The notes below the pieces were generated by a model that worked only from the letters and a program-made list of their open reading frames with translations, was not told where the DNA came from and searched no databases. The translations under genes were made by a program, and so were the position numbers. Shown one piece after another: positions 7,724 through 16,617 of a DNA stretch of 64,000 bases. Position 1 is the first letter of the stretch. The number at the start of each line of letters is the position of its first letter. Source of the DNA: Streptomyces nitrosporeus (lineage in GTDB: Bacteria; Actinomycetota; Actinomycetes; Streptomycetales; Streptomycetaceae). The stretch lies in the NCBI RefSeq assembly GCF_008704555.1, contig NZ_CP023702.1, forward strand, positions 7,176,001-7,240,000, in the 5' to 3' direction.

Positions 7724-9376
7724 TCAGGCGCCGGTGGCCCGGCGCCACTCCTCGGCGTACTCGTCGAAGACCGTCCGCAGATGATGGCCGATCTTCAGGT
7801 AGTCCAGGTCGTCGAGGTTGGCCAGCGAGACCCGCACCGACCACTGCGGGCCGTCGAAACCCCCGCCGTTGAGCAGCACCACCGACGTCTGCTCGGCCAG
7901 CCGGAAGAGCGGGTCGACCGGCTCGTAGTTCTCCCGCAGGAAACCGGCGAAGGCCTTCCCGTGGACCCGTTCGGCCTCCGCCAGCAGGTCCAGCTCCAGG
8001 TAGTAACCGGCCCGCGCGGGGTCCTCGGAGATCTTCATCCGGGCGCCCTCCAGCAGCAGGCCGAGCCGCTGCCGCACGATCGCGCGGACCCGGTGCTTGT
8101 ACTCCTGACCCTCGTCCAGCATGTCGAAGAGCGCGAAGAGCACCATCATCATCTGCTGCGGCAGCGACAGCCCGGCCGTGTGGTTGAGCGCCACCTGCCG
8201 GGAGTCGGCGACCAGCCGGTCGATGAAGGGGATCTTCTCCGGTTCGAGCGTCAGCGACCCGTACCGCTTCGCCTGCCGCGCCTTCTCCCCGGCGCTCTGC
8301 CGCGCCAGCATCGCGTCGATCACGTTGTCGTCCTGCAGCCCGATGAGGCCCAGGCGCCAGCCGGTCGCGCCGTAGTGCTTGGAGAAGGAGTACACCAGCA
8401 GGGTGTTGCGGGGCAGACGGGCGGCCAGCGAGCAGAAGCCCTCCACGAACGTGCCGTACACGTCGTCGGTGACGACGATCAGGCCGGGGTTGTCCGTGGC
8501 GACGATCCGGGTGATCTCCTCGGCGACCTCCGGGGCGAGCGCCAGCGACGGAGGGTTGCTCGGGTTCACGCAGCAGACCATCCTGATGGACGGGTCGGAG
8601 AGTCTGGCGATCTCCTCCGGCCCGTAACGCCACTTGCGCACCCCCGTCTCCGTGAACAGGTCCGCCCTGATCTCGACCACGTCGAAGCCGTAGGTGTCCA
8701 GCCGGGGGATCTCCAGGTAAGGGGTGAAGACGGGCACCATGAGCGCGATACGGTCGCCCTTCCTCAGGATCCCGTTCTTCACCAGGGAGTCGAAGATGTA
8801 GCACATGGCCGCGGTGCCGCCCTCGGTGGCGAAGAGCCGCAGCTCCTGCGACGGCGGGCGGTGGCCGAACAGCTCGTCGGCGAGATAGCCCCGCAGGATC
8901 TGTTCGGTGTGCGGCAGGATCCGCGCCGGCACCGGGTAGTTGTCGCCGATGGAGGAGTCCGCCAGTTCGTGGACGAACGCGTCCCGGTCGAAACCGAAGC
9001 GCTTGACGGCGAGGTCCACACAGGCCGTGAGCAGCTCGATCCCGGGCAGGTCCGGGTGGGTACGGGCGAAGTGGGCGTAGCGGTCCGCGCAGCCGGCCCG
9101 TTCCGGCATGCCCCCCAGGTTGTCGGCGGTCCACACCCGGCGGGACTCCGAGAGCGCGAAGTAGCCCAGCGCGTGGTAGGCCTCCCGGGGGCCGGTGGCC
9201 ACCCAGTTCGGGTTGCCGCGGCCGGCGTTGAGCATGACATGGGTGGTCTTGTCCTTCTGGCCGGGCCTGTCGGCCTGCTCCGTGCTCGCGATTCTGATGA
9301 ACATGTCCTTCAGCTCGAACGGGCTGAGCTGGGCCGCGGACCTGATCTCTTCGCGGCTGAGCCGGGACTTGGTCAT
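7724..9376 (-). CDS. aspD: Aspartate 4-decarboxylase (bifunctional aspartate aminotransferase-type PLP enzyme)
   Basis: This 550-residue fold-type I PLP enzyme converts L-aspartate to L-alanine and CO2. The N-terminal extension (MTKSRLSREEIRSAAQLSPF) and the segment MLNAGRGNPNWVATGPRE identify the aspartate beta-decarboxylase branch rather than simple aminotransferases. The PLP-lysine region is YSFSKHYGATGWRLGLIG and the NPSNPPS motif lies before it. The length fits the family (about 530-550). It follows aspT with a 55-base gap on the same strand. Together with the antiporter the reaction consumes a cytoplasmic proton and can generate proton-motive force or acid resistance. Confidence 0.95.
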   Translation of the reverse strand: MTKSRLSREEIRSAAQLSPFELKDMFIRIASTEQADRPGQKDKTTHVMLNAGRGNPNWVATGPREAYHALGYFALSESRRVWTADNLGGMPERAGCADRYAHFARTHPDLPGIELLTACVDLAVKRFGFDRDAFVHELADSSIGDNYPVPARILPHTEQILRGYLADELFGHRPPSQELRLFATEGGTAAMCYIFDSLVKNGILRKGDRIALMVPVFTPYLEIPRLDTYGFDVVEIRADLFTETGVRKWRYGPEEIARLSDPSIRMVCCVNPSNPPSLALAPEVAEEITRIVATDNPGLIVVTDDVYGTFVEGFCSLAARLPRNTLLVYSFSKHYGATGWRLGLIGLQDDNVIDAMLARQSAGEKARQAKRYGSLTLEPEKIPFIDRLVADSRQVALNHTAGLSLPQQMMMVLFALFDMLDEGQEYKHRVRAIVRQRLGLLLEGARMKISEDPARAGYYLELDLLAEAERVHGKAFAGFLRENYEPVDPLFRLAEQTSVVLLNGGGFDGPQWSVRVSLANLDDLDYLKIGHHLRTVFDEYAEEWRRATGA

Positions 9377-9431
9377 GATGGTGTCCGTTCCGGGGGCGGT
9401 GCGGTGGTGTGTACGGGCGGGGGCGGGCGCG

Positions 9432-11108
9432 TCAGGCCCCCAGGACGCCGACCAGGATCGGTCCGGTCAGCGGCAGCAGGAAGTTGGAGAGGGCGTAGGT
9501 GATCGTGTAGCCGAGCAGGGGCACCGAGCTGCGGGCCACCTGGGTGACCGCGGTGATCGCCGGGGTGGAGCACTGCTGTCCGGCGATGGCACCGATCAGC
9601 AGCGGCTTCTCGATGCCCAGCAGCTTGCGCCCCACGACCAGCGAGACGGACGCCGGTACGAGCACCATGGCGATGCCCGCCACCGGCAGCAGCGCCCCGT
9701 ACTCCTTGATCAGCGGCCAGGCGTGGGGGCCGGCGGCCAGCCCGGTGCAGGCGATGAAGACCGCGAGGCCCATGTCCTTGAGGGTGGAGGCGGCCTGCGG
9801 GGGGAACGCGCCGAAGGTCTGCCTGCGGGAGCGGAACCAGCCGAAGAGGAGCCCGGCGACCAGGCATCCGCCGCCGGTCCCCAGGGACAGGGGGACATCG
9901 CCCGCCCGTACGACGACCTGGCCGAGCAGGGAACCCGCCGCGATCCCGAGCCCCAGGTAGACGAAGTCCGTCGAGTCGTTCCTGACGACCGCGCCCACCT
10001 TGGAGACCAGTCTGTTCAGTCCGCCGCGCGCCCCGGTCAGGGTGAGCACGTCGCCCCGCTGGAGTTCGGTCTGCGCCGCGGCCGGCAGATGCTGGTCGTT
10101 GCGCAGGACGTCGGTGATGTACACCCCGTCCTCCCGGAACTCCGGGTGCCGCTTCTCCAGCATCTCGATCGTCGAACCGTGGGTGGCCCTGTCGGTGACC
10201 GCGACCTGGCTGGTCGCCATCGGGGTGTCCAGACCCGGCACCGCCGGTGTCTCCGGCCCGATCAGCCGCCCCGCCTCGATGATGGCGGAACGCCGGCCGA
10301 CGACCTGCACCAGATCGCTCAGGGTCAGCTCCAGATCCGGTGTGGGGGTGAGCAGTTCACTGCCGCGTTTGACGCCCTCCACGGTGACGCGCCTGCCCTG
10401 GGACCTCTCCAGGTCCCCGACCGTCCGGCCGTCGGCCAGCGTGACCAGATAGGTCCGGCCGACGGTGCCGGGCAGCGCCTCGCGCTCGTCGGCCTCCAGG
10501 CCCCGCGCCCCGCCGCGCATCTTCTCCCACAGCTCGCGGGAGGCGTCGGCCAGGTCGATGCGCAGCAGTATCGGCATGAACTGGCTGGTGAGGAGCACGA
10601 TGGTGATGAGCCCGAAGAGGTAGCAGACGGTGTAGGCGGTGGCCACATGGCCCTGGTACTCCGAGATCTGGTCCGCCGTCAGCCCGCTGAGCTTCCCGAT
10701 GGACTCGGTGGCCGTCCCCACGACGGCCGACTCGGTGGCCGCGCCCGCCAGGATGCCCGAGGCGGTTCCCACATCGAGGTCGAACGCCTTGGCGAGCCCG
10801 AAGGCGATGCCCAGGACACAGACCAGCTCGATCAGGCACAGGGCGAAGAAGCGCAGGCTCCGGCGGTTGAGGTTCGCGAAGAACTGAGGGCCCGCCATGT
10901 AGCCCAGGGAGAAGATGAACAGGGCGAAGAAGACGGTCTTCACGTCCTCGTCGACGCTGACGTCCCGGGTGCCGAGCAGCAGCGACACGATGAGTGTGCC
11001 GCAGATCCCGCCCAGGGTGATGGGCCCGAAACGCAGCTTGCCCACCAGGTAGCCGACGGCCAGGCAGAGGAAGAGCGCGAGCTCGGGGTTGTCGCGGAGT
11101 ACGCCCAT
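9432..11108 (-). CDS. aspT: Aspartate:alanine antiporter
   Basis: The protein has 558 residues in the AspT architecture: an N-terminal membrane half (LALFLCLAVGYLVGKLRFGP and further segments), a central hydrophilic region with two TrkA-C/RCK-like domains (for example GRTYLVTLADGRTVGDLE and LQRGDVLTLTGARGGLNRL), and a C-terminal membrane half. AspT exchanges external aspartate for internal alanine electrogenically. It is the upstream partner of aspartate decarboxylase, which is the classic arrangement. The start at 11108 gives the full N-terminal segment MGVLRDNPELALFLCLA. Confidence 0.95.
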   Translation of the reverse strand: MGVLRDNPELALFLCLAVGYLVGKLRFGPITLGGICGTLIVSLLLGTRDVSVDEDVKTVFFALFIFSLGYMAGPQFFANLNRRSLRFFALCLIELVCVLGIAFGLAKAFDLDVGTASGILAGAATESAVVGTATESIGKLSGLTADQISEYQGHVATAYTVCYLFGLITIVLLTSQFMPILLRIDLADASRELWEKMRGGARGLEADEREALPGTVGRTYLVTLADGRTVGDLERSQGRRVTVEGVKRGSELLTPTPDLELTLSDLVQVVGRRSAIIEAGRLIGPETPAVPGLDTPMATSQVAVTDRATHGSTIEMLEKRHPEFREDGVYITDVLRNDQHLPAAAQTELQRGDVLTLTGARGGLNRLVSKVGAVVRNDSTDFVYLGLGIAAGSLLGQVVVRAGDVPLSLGTGGGCLVAGLLFGWFRSRRQTFGAFPPQAASTLKDMGLAVFIACTGLAAGPHAWPLIKEYGALLPVAGIAMVLVPASVSLVVGRKLLGIEKPLLIGAIAGQQCSTPAITAVTQVARSSVPLLGYTITYALSNFLLPLTGPILVGVLGA

Positions 11109-11235
11109 TCCGCCTCATCCACCGGTCGAAGAAAAGCCGAACAATTCAGACATGTCGGTGAAATTAGCAGCACTTCGAGCGCGGTGGTGGGCACCGTGCC
11201 GTCCCGCGCTCCTTCCGTGCCTCCGCGCTTTCTGC

Positions 11236-11263
11236 CCCGGCGCCGGGCCGCCGGGGCGCCGGG
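11236..11263 (-). terminator. Hairpin terminator after ferredoxin reductase gene
   Basis: Nine-base arms CCCGGCGCC (11236-11244) and GGCGCCGGG (11255-11263) flank a 10-base loop. The hairpin lies 27 bases past the end of the ferredoxin-reductase gene and before aspT, so it separates the two leftward units. Confidence 0.65.
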
Positions 11264-11290
11264 TACGCCCCGGCGGGGGAGGGGCTGCCC

Positions 11291-12949
11291 TCAGCCGGAC
11301 AGCGGCCCGCGCCGGCTCCTCGCCGCCGCCACCAGCTCCGGGACCGTGGCCAGCTTCACCCGCGGGCGTCCCGCCCGGCGGCCCAGGGCGAGTTCGGCGC
11401 GGTCGATGCCGGCCAGCCCCCGGGCGTCGACGAGGCGGCGGTTGCGGCTCCGGGCCAGCCGGGTGAAGGCCTTCGCGCCGTACCCGGGCGCGGGCAGCCG
11501 GCCGGCGACGGCGTCGGCCAGCAGGGCCGTGACCGTCTCGGCGGCACAGGTCCGGTTGGCCCCGATCCCGCCGGACGGGCCGCGCTTGATCCAGCCCACG
11601 ACATACGTCCCCGGCATCCCCGGCACCCGGCCGCCCTCGTGCGGGACGGTGCCGCTCTCCTCGTCGAAGGGGAGCCCGGCGACCGGGAGCCCGCGGTAGC
11701 CGACGGCCCGGAGGAGCAGGCCGGCCGGGATGCCGGTCCCCTCCGGTGAGCCCGTGCCGTCCGTGACCCGCACGGTACGGACGCGGTCCTCGCCGAGCGC
11801 CGCGAGCGGCGCCGAGTGGAAGCGGAACACGATACGGCGGCGCTTCGGCGGCGGGGCCGACCAGTCCACCGTCTCCCGGAGCGCACCGCGCAGGACCGAG
11901 GCCTTGTCCGCCGGCCCGGCGGCGTCGATCGCCGCGCCGGTCCGCGGGTCGTGGTCGTCGACGACCAGGTCCACCCCGGGCAGATGCCTGAGGGCGAGCA
12001 GTTCGGGCCGGGTGCAGGCGGCTTCCCCCGGACCGCGCCGCCCCAGGACCACCACCTCGCGTACGGGGGAGGCCCGCAGCGCGTCCAGGGCGTGGCCGGC
12101 GATGTCGCTGCCGGCCAGGGTGTCCGGGTCCGAGAGCAGGATGCGGGCCGCGTCGAGGGCGACGTTGCCGTTGCCGACGACGACCACCCGTTCCGCGGAC
12201 AGGTCCACGGCGTCTGCCGGGACCTCCGGATGGGCGTTGTACCAGGCGACGAACGTACGGGCGGAGAGGCTGCCCGGCAGGTCCTCGCCGGGCACGGACA
12301 GCCGGCGGTCGGCGGACGCCCCGACCGCGTAGACGACGGCGTCGTGGTGCGCGAGGAGTTCCTCGTGCGTGAGGTCCGTGCCGACGTCGAGTCCGAGGTG
12401 CATCCGCACCCGCGGGTGCGTGTGGAAACGCCCGAAGGTGTCCTGGACCTTCTTCGTCGACGGGTGGTCGGGGGCCACGCCGTACCGGATGAGGCCGCCC
12501 GCCACCGGCAGCCGGTCGATCAGGGTCACCTCCGCGCTCGTGTGCAGCAGCAGGTCCTCGGCGGCGTACATGCCGGCCGGGCCGGTGCCGACGACGGCGA
12601 CCCGGACCGGTGCGAAGTCGGACGGCAGGCTCCGCTCGAAGACCGGTTCCCCCCACGCGTGGAAGTTCGGCCCCGTGTCCGCGGGAGCGGGCTCCCGGCC
12701 CTCGTAGTACGCCGCGTTGAGCGGTCCGTACACCTTCTGCGGACCGGTGAGGTCCTCCAGCGGGAAGATCGCGTCCACCGGGCAGGCGTCCGCGCAGGCG
12801 CCGCAGTCGATGCACGACGCCGGGTCGATGTGGAGCATCTCCGTACGGCCGAAGTCGGGCTCGTCCGGCGTGGGGTGGATGCAGTTGACGGGGCACACCG
12901 CGATACAGGTGGCGTCGCTGCAGCAGGTCTGGGTGATGGCGTAGGTCAT
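11291..12949 (-). CDS. Ferredoxin-fused ferredoxin-NADP+ reductase (FprB-like)
   Basis: The protein has 552 residues. The first ~70 form a bacterial-type ferredoxin domain with cysteine clusters CCSDATCIAVCPVNCIHP and CIDCGACADACPVDAI. The rest is an adrenodoxin-reductase-like flavoprotein with an FAD motif (VAVVGTGPAGMYAAEDLLL) and an NADP motif (VVVVGNGNVALDAARILL), like mycobacterial FprB. Its start lies nine bases after the stop of the diiron oxygenase gene, so the two are almost certainly co-transcribed. The reductase is the natural electron source for that oxygenase. A hairpin at 11236-11263 ends the unit. Confidence 0.93.
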   Translation of the reverse strand: MTYAITQTCCSDATCIAVCPVNCIHPTPDEPDFGRTEMLHIDPASCIDCGACADACPVDAIFPLEDLTGPQKVYGPLNAAYYEGREPAPADTGPNFHAWGEPVFERSLPSDFAPVRVAVVGTGPAGMYAAEDLLLHTSAEVTLIDRLPVAGGLIRYGVAPDHPSTKKVQDTFGRFHTHPRVRMHLGLDVGTDLTHEELLAHHDAVVYAVGASADRRLSVPGEDLPGSLSARTFVAWYNAHPEVPADAVDLSAERVVVVGNGNVALDAARILLSDPDTLAGSDIAGHALDALRASPVREVVVLGRRGPGEAACTRPELLALRHLPGVDLVVDDHDPRTGAAIDAAGPADKASVLRGALRETVDWSAPPPKRRRIVFRFHSAPLAALGEDRVRTVRVTDGTGSPEGTGIPAGLLLRAVGYRGLPVAGLPFDEESGTVPHEGGRVPGMPGTYVVGWIKRGPSGGIGANRTCAAETVTALLADAVAGRLPAPGYGAKAFTRLARSRNRRLVDARGLAGIDRAELALGRRAGRPRVKLATVPELVAAARSRRGPLSG

Positions 12950-12958
12950 GACGTCCGC

Positions 12959-13873
12959 TCAGATCAGATGGGCGCGCTTGTAGAACACCAGCGCGGGCTT
13001 GGTGAGCAGGCGTGCGGAGGCGAGGAAGTCCATCAGGCCCGAACAGCTCGAACGCATCATCGCCTTGTGGTGCTCGTTGGCCTTCGCCTCGGCGAGGGCG
13101 CGTTCGCCGTCCAGCCCGGCGTTGGCGTAGACGTCCTTGTTGACCATGCTGGTCACGATCACGTAGGACGCGATCGCGATGACGAGGGCGTGTATCCGGC
13201 GCCTCAGCCACCCCGCGCGCGAGAGGTGCCTGCGTGTCTCGGCGCGGGCGAACTTCATGTGCCGCGACTCCTCGACCACGTGGATGTTGTTGATGGTCCG
13301 GACGAACGGCACGACCCGCTCGTCACGCATCCAGTCCCGCTGCATGACGTCCAGGACCTCCTCGGCGACCAGGATCGCCGCGTACGCCGCCTCGCCGAAG
13401 GCAACCGTCTTGAAGGCCCTGCCCAGTTCCATCGCCAGCCGGCGCGGGCGGTAGGCGGGCGCGTCCAGCTTCCGGGCGCCCCGGGCGAACATGATGGAGT
13501 GCCGGCACTCCTCGGCGATCTCGGTGAGCGCCCACTGCACGTCCGCGCCCGCCGGGTCCTTCGCGTAGACGTCCCGCAGGATCATCTGCTGGAGGATCAT
13601 TTCGAACCAGATCCCGGTGCTGGCCACCGAGGCGGCCTCGTGCCGGGTCAGTTCCTTGCGCTGGGCGTCCGTCATCTCGCGCCAGTACGCGGTGCCGTAC
13701 AGGGTGCTCCACTCCGGGCTGGTGCCGTGGAAGTCCTTGTCCAGCGGTGTCTCCCAGTCGACCTCCGTCGCCGGGTCGTACGCCAGCATCGCGGCCGAAG
13801 CGAGCAGCCGCCGGGCGACGTCGTGCTCCTCGGGCCGGTCCTCGTGCTCGGGTCGAACGGTGCTGCTTGCCAT
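12959..13873 (-). CDS. AurF-like non-heme diiron oxygenase
   Basis: The 304-residue protein belongs to the AurF (p-aminobenzoate N-oxygenase) diiron family. All seven expected metal ligands can be proposed: E91, E122 and H125 (in EECRH), E171 (EEVLD), H198 (NNIHVV), E202 and H205 (EESRH). The internal spacings ExxH, 27 residues from E171 to H198, then +4 and +3 match those I recall for AurF. Such enzymes oxidise amines, or hydroxylate or desaturate other substrates. The substrate here is unknown, and no biosynthetic cluster surrounds it. GAGGAG precedes ATG 13873. It is first in a two-gene unit with the ferredoxin reductase, under a TetR-like palindrome. Confidence 0.88.
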   Translation of the reverse strand: MASSTVRPEHEDRPEEHDVARRLLASAAMLAYDPATEVDWETPLDKDFHGTSPEWSTLYGTAYWREMTDAQRKELTRHEAASVASTGIWFEMILQQMILRDVYAKDPAGADVQWALTEIAEECRHSIMFARGARKLDAPAYRPRRLAMELGRAFKTVAFGEAAYAAILVAEEVLDVMQRDWMRDERVVPFVRTINNIHVVEESRHMKFARAETRRHLSRAGWLRRRIHALVIAIASYVIVTSMVNKDVYANAGLDGERALAEAKANEHHKAMMRSSCSGLMDFLASARLLTKPALVFYKRAHLI

Positions 13874-14012
13874 GGTGCGGCTCCTCGGTGCGCGCGTGCG
13901 GGTCCTTCGGACTGATGAGGCAGTGAGACCGGATCGTCAACTGCCCTGAGGGCGACGGGACATGGCGGCCGCCCGACAGGGCAGCACGGAAGAAGGCGGC
14001 CTGTCTCCCTCC

Positions 14013-14033
14013 TGTTAGACGGAAGGTATAACA
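14013..14033. promoter_or_regulatory. TetR-like operator upstream of diiron oxygenase
   Basis: Arms TGTTAGAC and GTATAACA (seven of eight positions pair) flank the spacer GGAAG, in an AT-rich patch 140 bases before the oxygenase start. The size and spacing suit a TetR-type dimer. No TetR gene is present in the neighbourhood. Confidence 0.5.
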
Positions 14034-14173
14034 AGGACGCCGCACCGCCTACCCCCCAGTAGGGATTCCGCGCCCGCCTCCGCGAAATCTCCGCTTTCCG
14101 GAGGGGTGCGGCAGGGGGTGAGGGCCTACTCGTTCGTCATGTCGAACATCGTTCGCAATTTCAGCGCTCCTCC

Positions 14174-14202
14174 TTGACGCCGTGATGGCGCCGCCCTACG
14201 GT
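14174..14202 (+). promoter_or_regulatory. Promoter candidate for sugar ABC operon
   Basis: TTGACG (14174-14179) and TACGGT (14197-14202) are separated by 17 bases, a good housekeeping-type (HrdB) promoter. The predicted start point near 14209 puts the palindrome at 14226-14239 inside the early transcript. Confidence 0.55.
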
Positions 14203-14225
14203 CCCGTCCGAAGTGGCGAGCGGCT

Positions 14226-14239
14226 TTCGGTATACCGAA
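14226..14239. promoter_or_regulatory. Perfect palindromic operator TTCGGTATACCGAA
   Basis: This is a 14-base perfect palindrome just downstream of the predicted promoter of the ABC operon, the classic position for a sugar-responsive repressor. The GGTATACC core is of a type seen for GntR-family sites. The repressor gene is not in the window. Confidence 0.6.
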
Positions 14240-14320
14240 CACGCGTACAGGCTCGCCATCCCGACTCCCCTGCCCGGAAACCGAGTTGACCCAGCCGACG
14301 CCGAGACGAGACGAGCCGCC

Positions 14321-15661
14321 ATGCATCCACCCCACCTCAGCCGTCGCCGCGCCCTCGCGGGCGGCGCGGGCGCCCTGGCCGCCGCCGGAGCCCTCGGCTC
14401 CCTGACGGGATGCGCCGCACCCGCGACCGCCGCCGGCCCGGGGCAGACGCTGCTGCGGTTCTGGCACCTGTTCGGCGGCGGTGACGGTGTCAACATGCAG
14501 GGCATGCTGGAGGAGTTCCGGGCCGCACACCCCTCCATCGCCCTGGAGGCCACCACCCTCCAGTGGGGCGCCCCCTACTACACCAAGCTGGGCATGGCGG
14601 GAGCGGGCGGCCGGGCCCCCGAACTCGCCGTCCTGCACCTGGCCCGCCTCGCCGGCTTCGCCCCCGGCCGGCTCCTGGACCCGTTCGACCTCGGCCTGCT
14701 GGCCGAACACGGCGTCCAGGAGGAGCACTTCCCGCCGGACATCTGGCGCCGCGGCCAGGCCGGGGGCCGGCAGTACGCCGTCCCGCTCGACACCCACCCC
14801 TTCGTCCTCTACTACCAGACCGAGATCTGCGAGAAGGCCGGACTCATGTCCGGCGGGTCGCTCAGGCCGGTCAACGGGGCCGGGGAGTTCGCCGACGCCC
14901 TGCGCGCCGTCAAGAAGGCGACCGGCCGGCCCGGTCTGGTCACCGAGACCTTCGGGGCGGACTGCATCACCCCCTGGCGCCTCTTCTCCACCTTCTACTC
15001 GCAGACCGGAGGCGCCGTGCTGTCCCCCGACGGCAGACGCCTGGCGCTCGACGACACCAAGGCGCTGCGGGTGCTGGAGTACCTGACCTCCCTCGTCGAG
15101 GAGGGGCTGATGGTGCGCCGTGCCGACTACCCGGCCTGCGTGAGCATCTTCAACGAGGGGAAGACCGCCTTCCACCTCAACGGCGAGTGGGAGATCACCA
15201 CGTACCGGAACGCGAAGATCCCCTTCTCCATGACCCGGGTGCCCGCCCTCTTCGGCAGCGCCTCCGCACAGGCCGACTGCCACACCTTCGTCCTGCCGCA
15301 CCAGGCCGGCCGCGGCGGCGCCCCGGACGAGGCCGCCCACGCCTTCGTCGCCTGGATGCTCCGCAACTCCGTGGCCTGGGCCGAGGGCGGCCACGTCCCC
15401 GCCTACCTCCCGGTCCTCGGCACGCCGGAGTACCTCGCGCTCAAGCCGCAGTCCGAATACCGCGACGTGATCGACGACGTCGCCCTCGACGAACCCGCCT
15501 GGTTCGCCGGCTCCGCGTCCCGGATGTGGATCGAACTCGGCGCCGTCCTCTCCGGCGCCCTCACCGGCTCCCGGACCCCGCGCGGCGCCCTGGACGAGGT
15601 CAAGGCACGCCTGCGCACCCTCCTCGACACCCGCAATCCCCTTCCGGGAGCCGCGTCATGA
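14321..15661 (+). CDS. Extracellular sugar-binding lipoprotein of ABC transporter
   Basis: This 446-residue family-1 solute-binding protein has a signal peptide with twin arginines (SRRRALAGGAGALAAAGAL) and a lipobox-type LTGC, so it is probably a lipoprotein exported by Tat. The mature part starts LLRFWHLFGGGDGVNMQGML, typical of oligosaccharide-binding proteins. ATG 14321 was chosen because the in-frame upstream sequence has no signal-peptide character and includes the promoter region. Its stop overlaps the start of the first permease by four bases (ATGA). Confidence 0.93.
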   Translation: MHPPHLSRRRALAGGAGALAAAGALGSLTGCAAPATAAGPGQTLLRFWHLFGGGDGVNMQGMLEEFRAAHPSIALEATTLQWGAPYYTKLGMAGAGGRAPELAVLHLARLAGFAPGRLLDPFDLGLLAEHGVQEEHFPPDIWRRGQAGGRQYAVPLDTHPFVLYYQTEICEKAGLMSGGSLRPVNGAGEFADALRAVKKATGRPGLVTETFGADCITPWRLFSTFYSQTGGAVLSPDGRRLALDDTKALRVLEYLTSLVEEGLMVRRADYPACVSIFNEGKTAFHLNGEWEITTYRNAKIPFSMTRVPALFGSASAQADCHTFVLPHQAGRGGAPDEAAHAFVAWMLRNSVAWAEGGHVPAYLPVLGTPEYLALKPQSEYRDVIDDVALDEPAWFAGSASRMWIELGAVLSGALTGSRTPRGALDEVKARLRTLLDTRNPLPGAAS

Positions 15662-16617
15662 CCACCACCGCCATGGCCCCCGTCCCCGCCGGGGAACGCA
15701 CCGGAGGAGGCCGGCCGCCGGCCGCCCGCACCGTCCGCCGTGCGTGGACCGAACACGGACTGGTCTTCGTCGCGCCCTTCCTGCTCGTCTACGCGCTCTT
15801 CCTGGTCTGGCCGCTGATCTCCGGCGTCGGGATGAGCCTGACCAGCGAGAACATCACCGGCGCCGGCGGGGAGTTCATCGGCCTCGACAACTACGCCGAG
15901 GCGATACGCGACCCCGAGGTGTGGTCCTCGCTCTGGAACACCGTCTGGTTCACCGTCCTGTCCACCGTCCCGCTCGTCGTCGCCGGACTCGGACTCGCCC
16001 TGCTCGCCCACCACCTGCGCGCGGTGCAGTGGCTGTGGCGGCTCAGCTGGTTCGCCCCGTACCTGCTGCCGTCCGGGGTCGTCTGCCTGCTCTTCCTCTA
16101 CATGATCTACCCCTCCGACTTCGGCCTCGCCGACCAGCTGCTCGCCTCCGTCGGACTCGAACCCGGCATCGGCTGGCTCGGCGACGAGCGGTACGCGATG
16201 CTCTCCGTCGTCGCGACCACCGTCTGGTGGACCGTCGGCTTCAACTTCCTGCTCTACCTCGCCGCCCTCCAGGCCATCCCCGCCCACCTCTACGAGGCCG
16301 CGGAACTGGACGGCGCGGGGGCCTGGCACCGGCTGCGCCACATCACCCTGCCGCTGCTGCGCCGCACCACCGGACTGGTGCTGGTCCTCCAGGTACTGGC
16401 CTCCCTGAAGATCTTCGACCAGGTCTACCTGATGACCGGCGGCGGCCCCGACGACTCCACCCGGCCCATCCTCCAGTACGTCTACCAGCAGGGGTTCACG
16501 GGCTACCGCATGGGCTACGCCTCGGCCGTCTCGTACATCTTCTTCGCCCTGATCCTGACCGTCTCCCTGGTACAGCCGCTGCTGTCCCGGCGCCGAGCTG
16601 AGGAGGCCGCGAAGTGA
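15658..16617 (+). CDS. Sugar ABC transporter permease, MalF type
   Basis: The protein has 319 residues with six membrane segments after a charged N-terminus. The EAA loop that contacts the ATPase reads EAAELDGAGAWHRLRHITLP. The ATG at 15658 overlaps the stop of the binding-protein gene, and the 3' end overlaps the next permease (GTGA), so translation of the three genes is coupled. Confidence 0.94.
   Translation: MTTTAMAPVPAGERTGGGRPPAARTVRRAWTEHGLVFVAPFLLVYALFLVWPLISGVGMSLTSENITGAGGEFIGLDNYAEAIRDPEVWSSLWNTVWFTVLSTVPLVVAGLGLALLAHHLRAVQWLWRLSWFAPYLLPSGVVCLLFLYMIYPSDFGLADQLLASVGLEPGIGWLGDERYAMLSVVATTVWWTVGFNFLLYLAALQAIPAHLYEAAELDGAGAWHRLRHITLPLLRRTTGLVLVLQVLASLKIFDQVYLMTGGGPDDSTRPILQYVYQQGFTGYRMGYASAVSYIFFALILTVSLVQPLLSRRRAEEAAK

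Larger units (their letters stand above)
13874..14320. other. Divergent control region
   Basis: This 447-base region separates the leftward diiron-oxygenase unit from the rightward sugar ABC operon. It holds no gene. It contains a TetR-like palindrome at 14013-14033, a -35/-10 pair at 14174-14202 and a perfect 14-base palindrome at 14226-14239, each listed separately. Confidence 0.7.
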
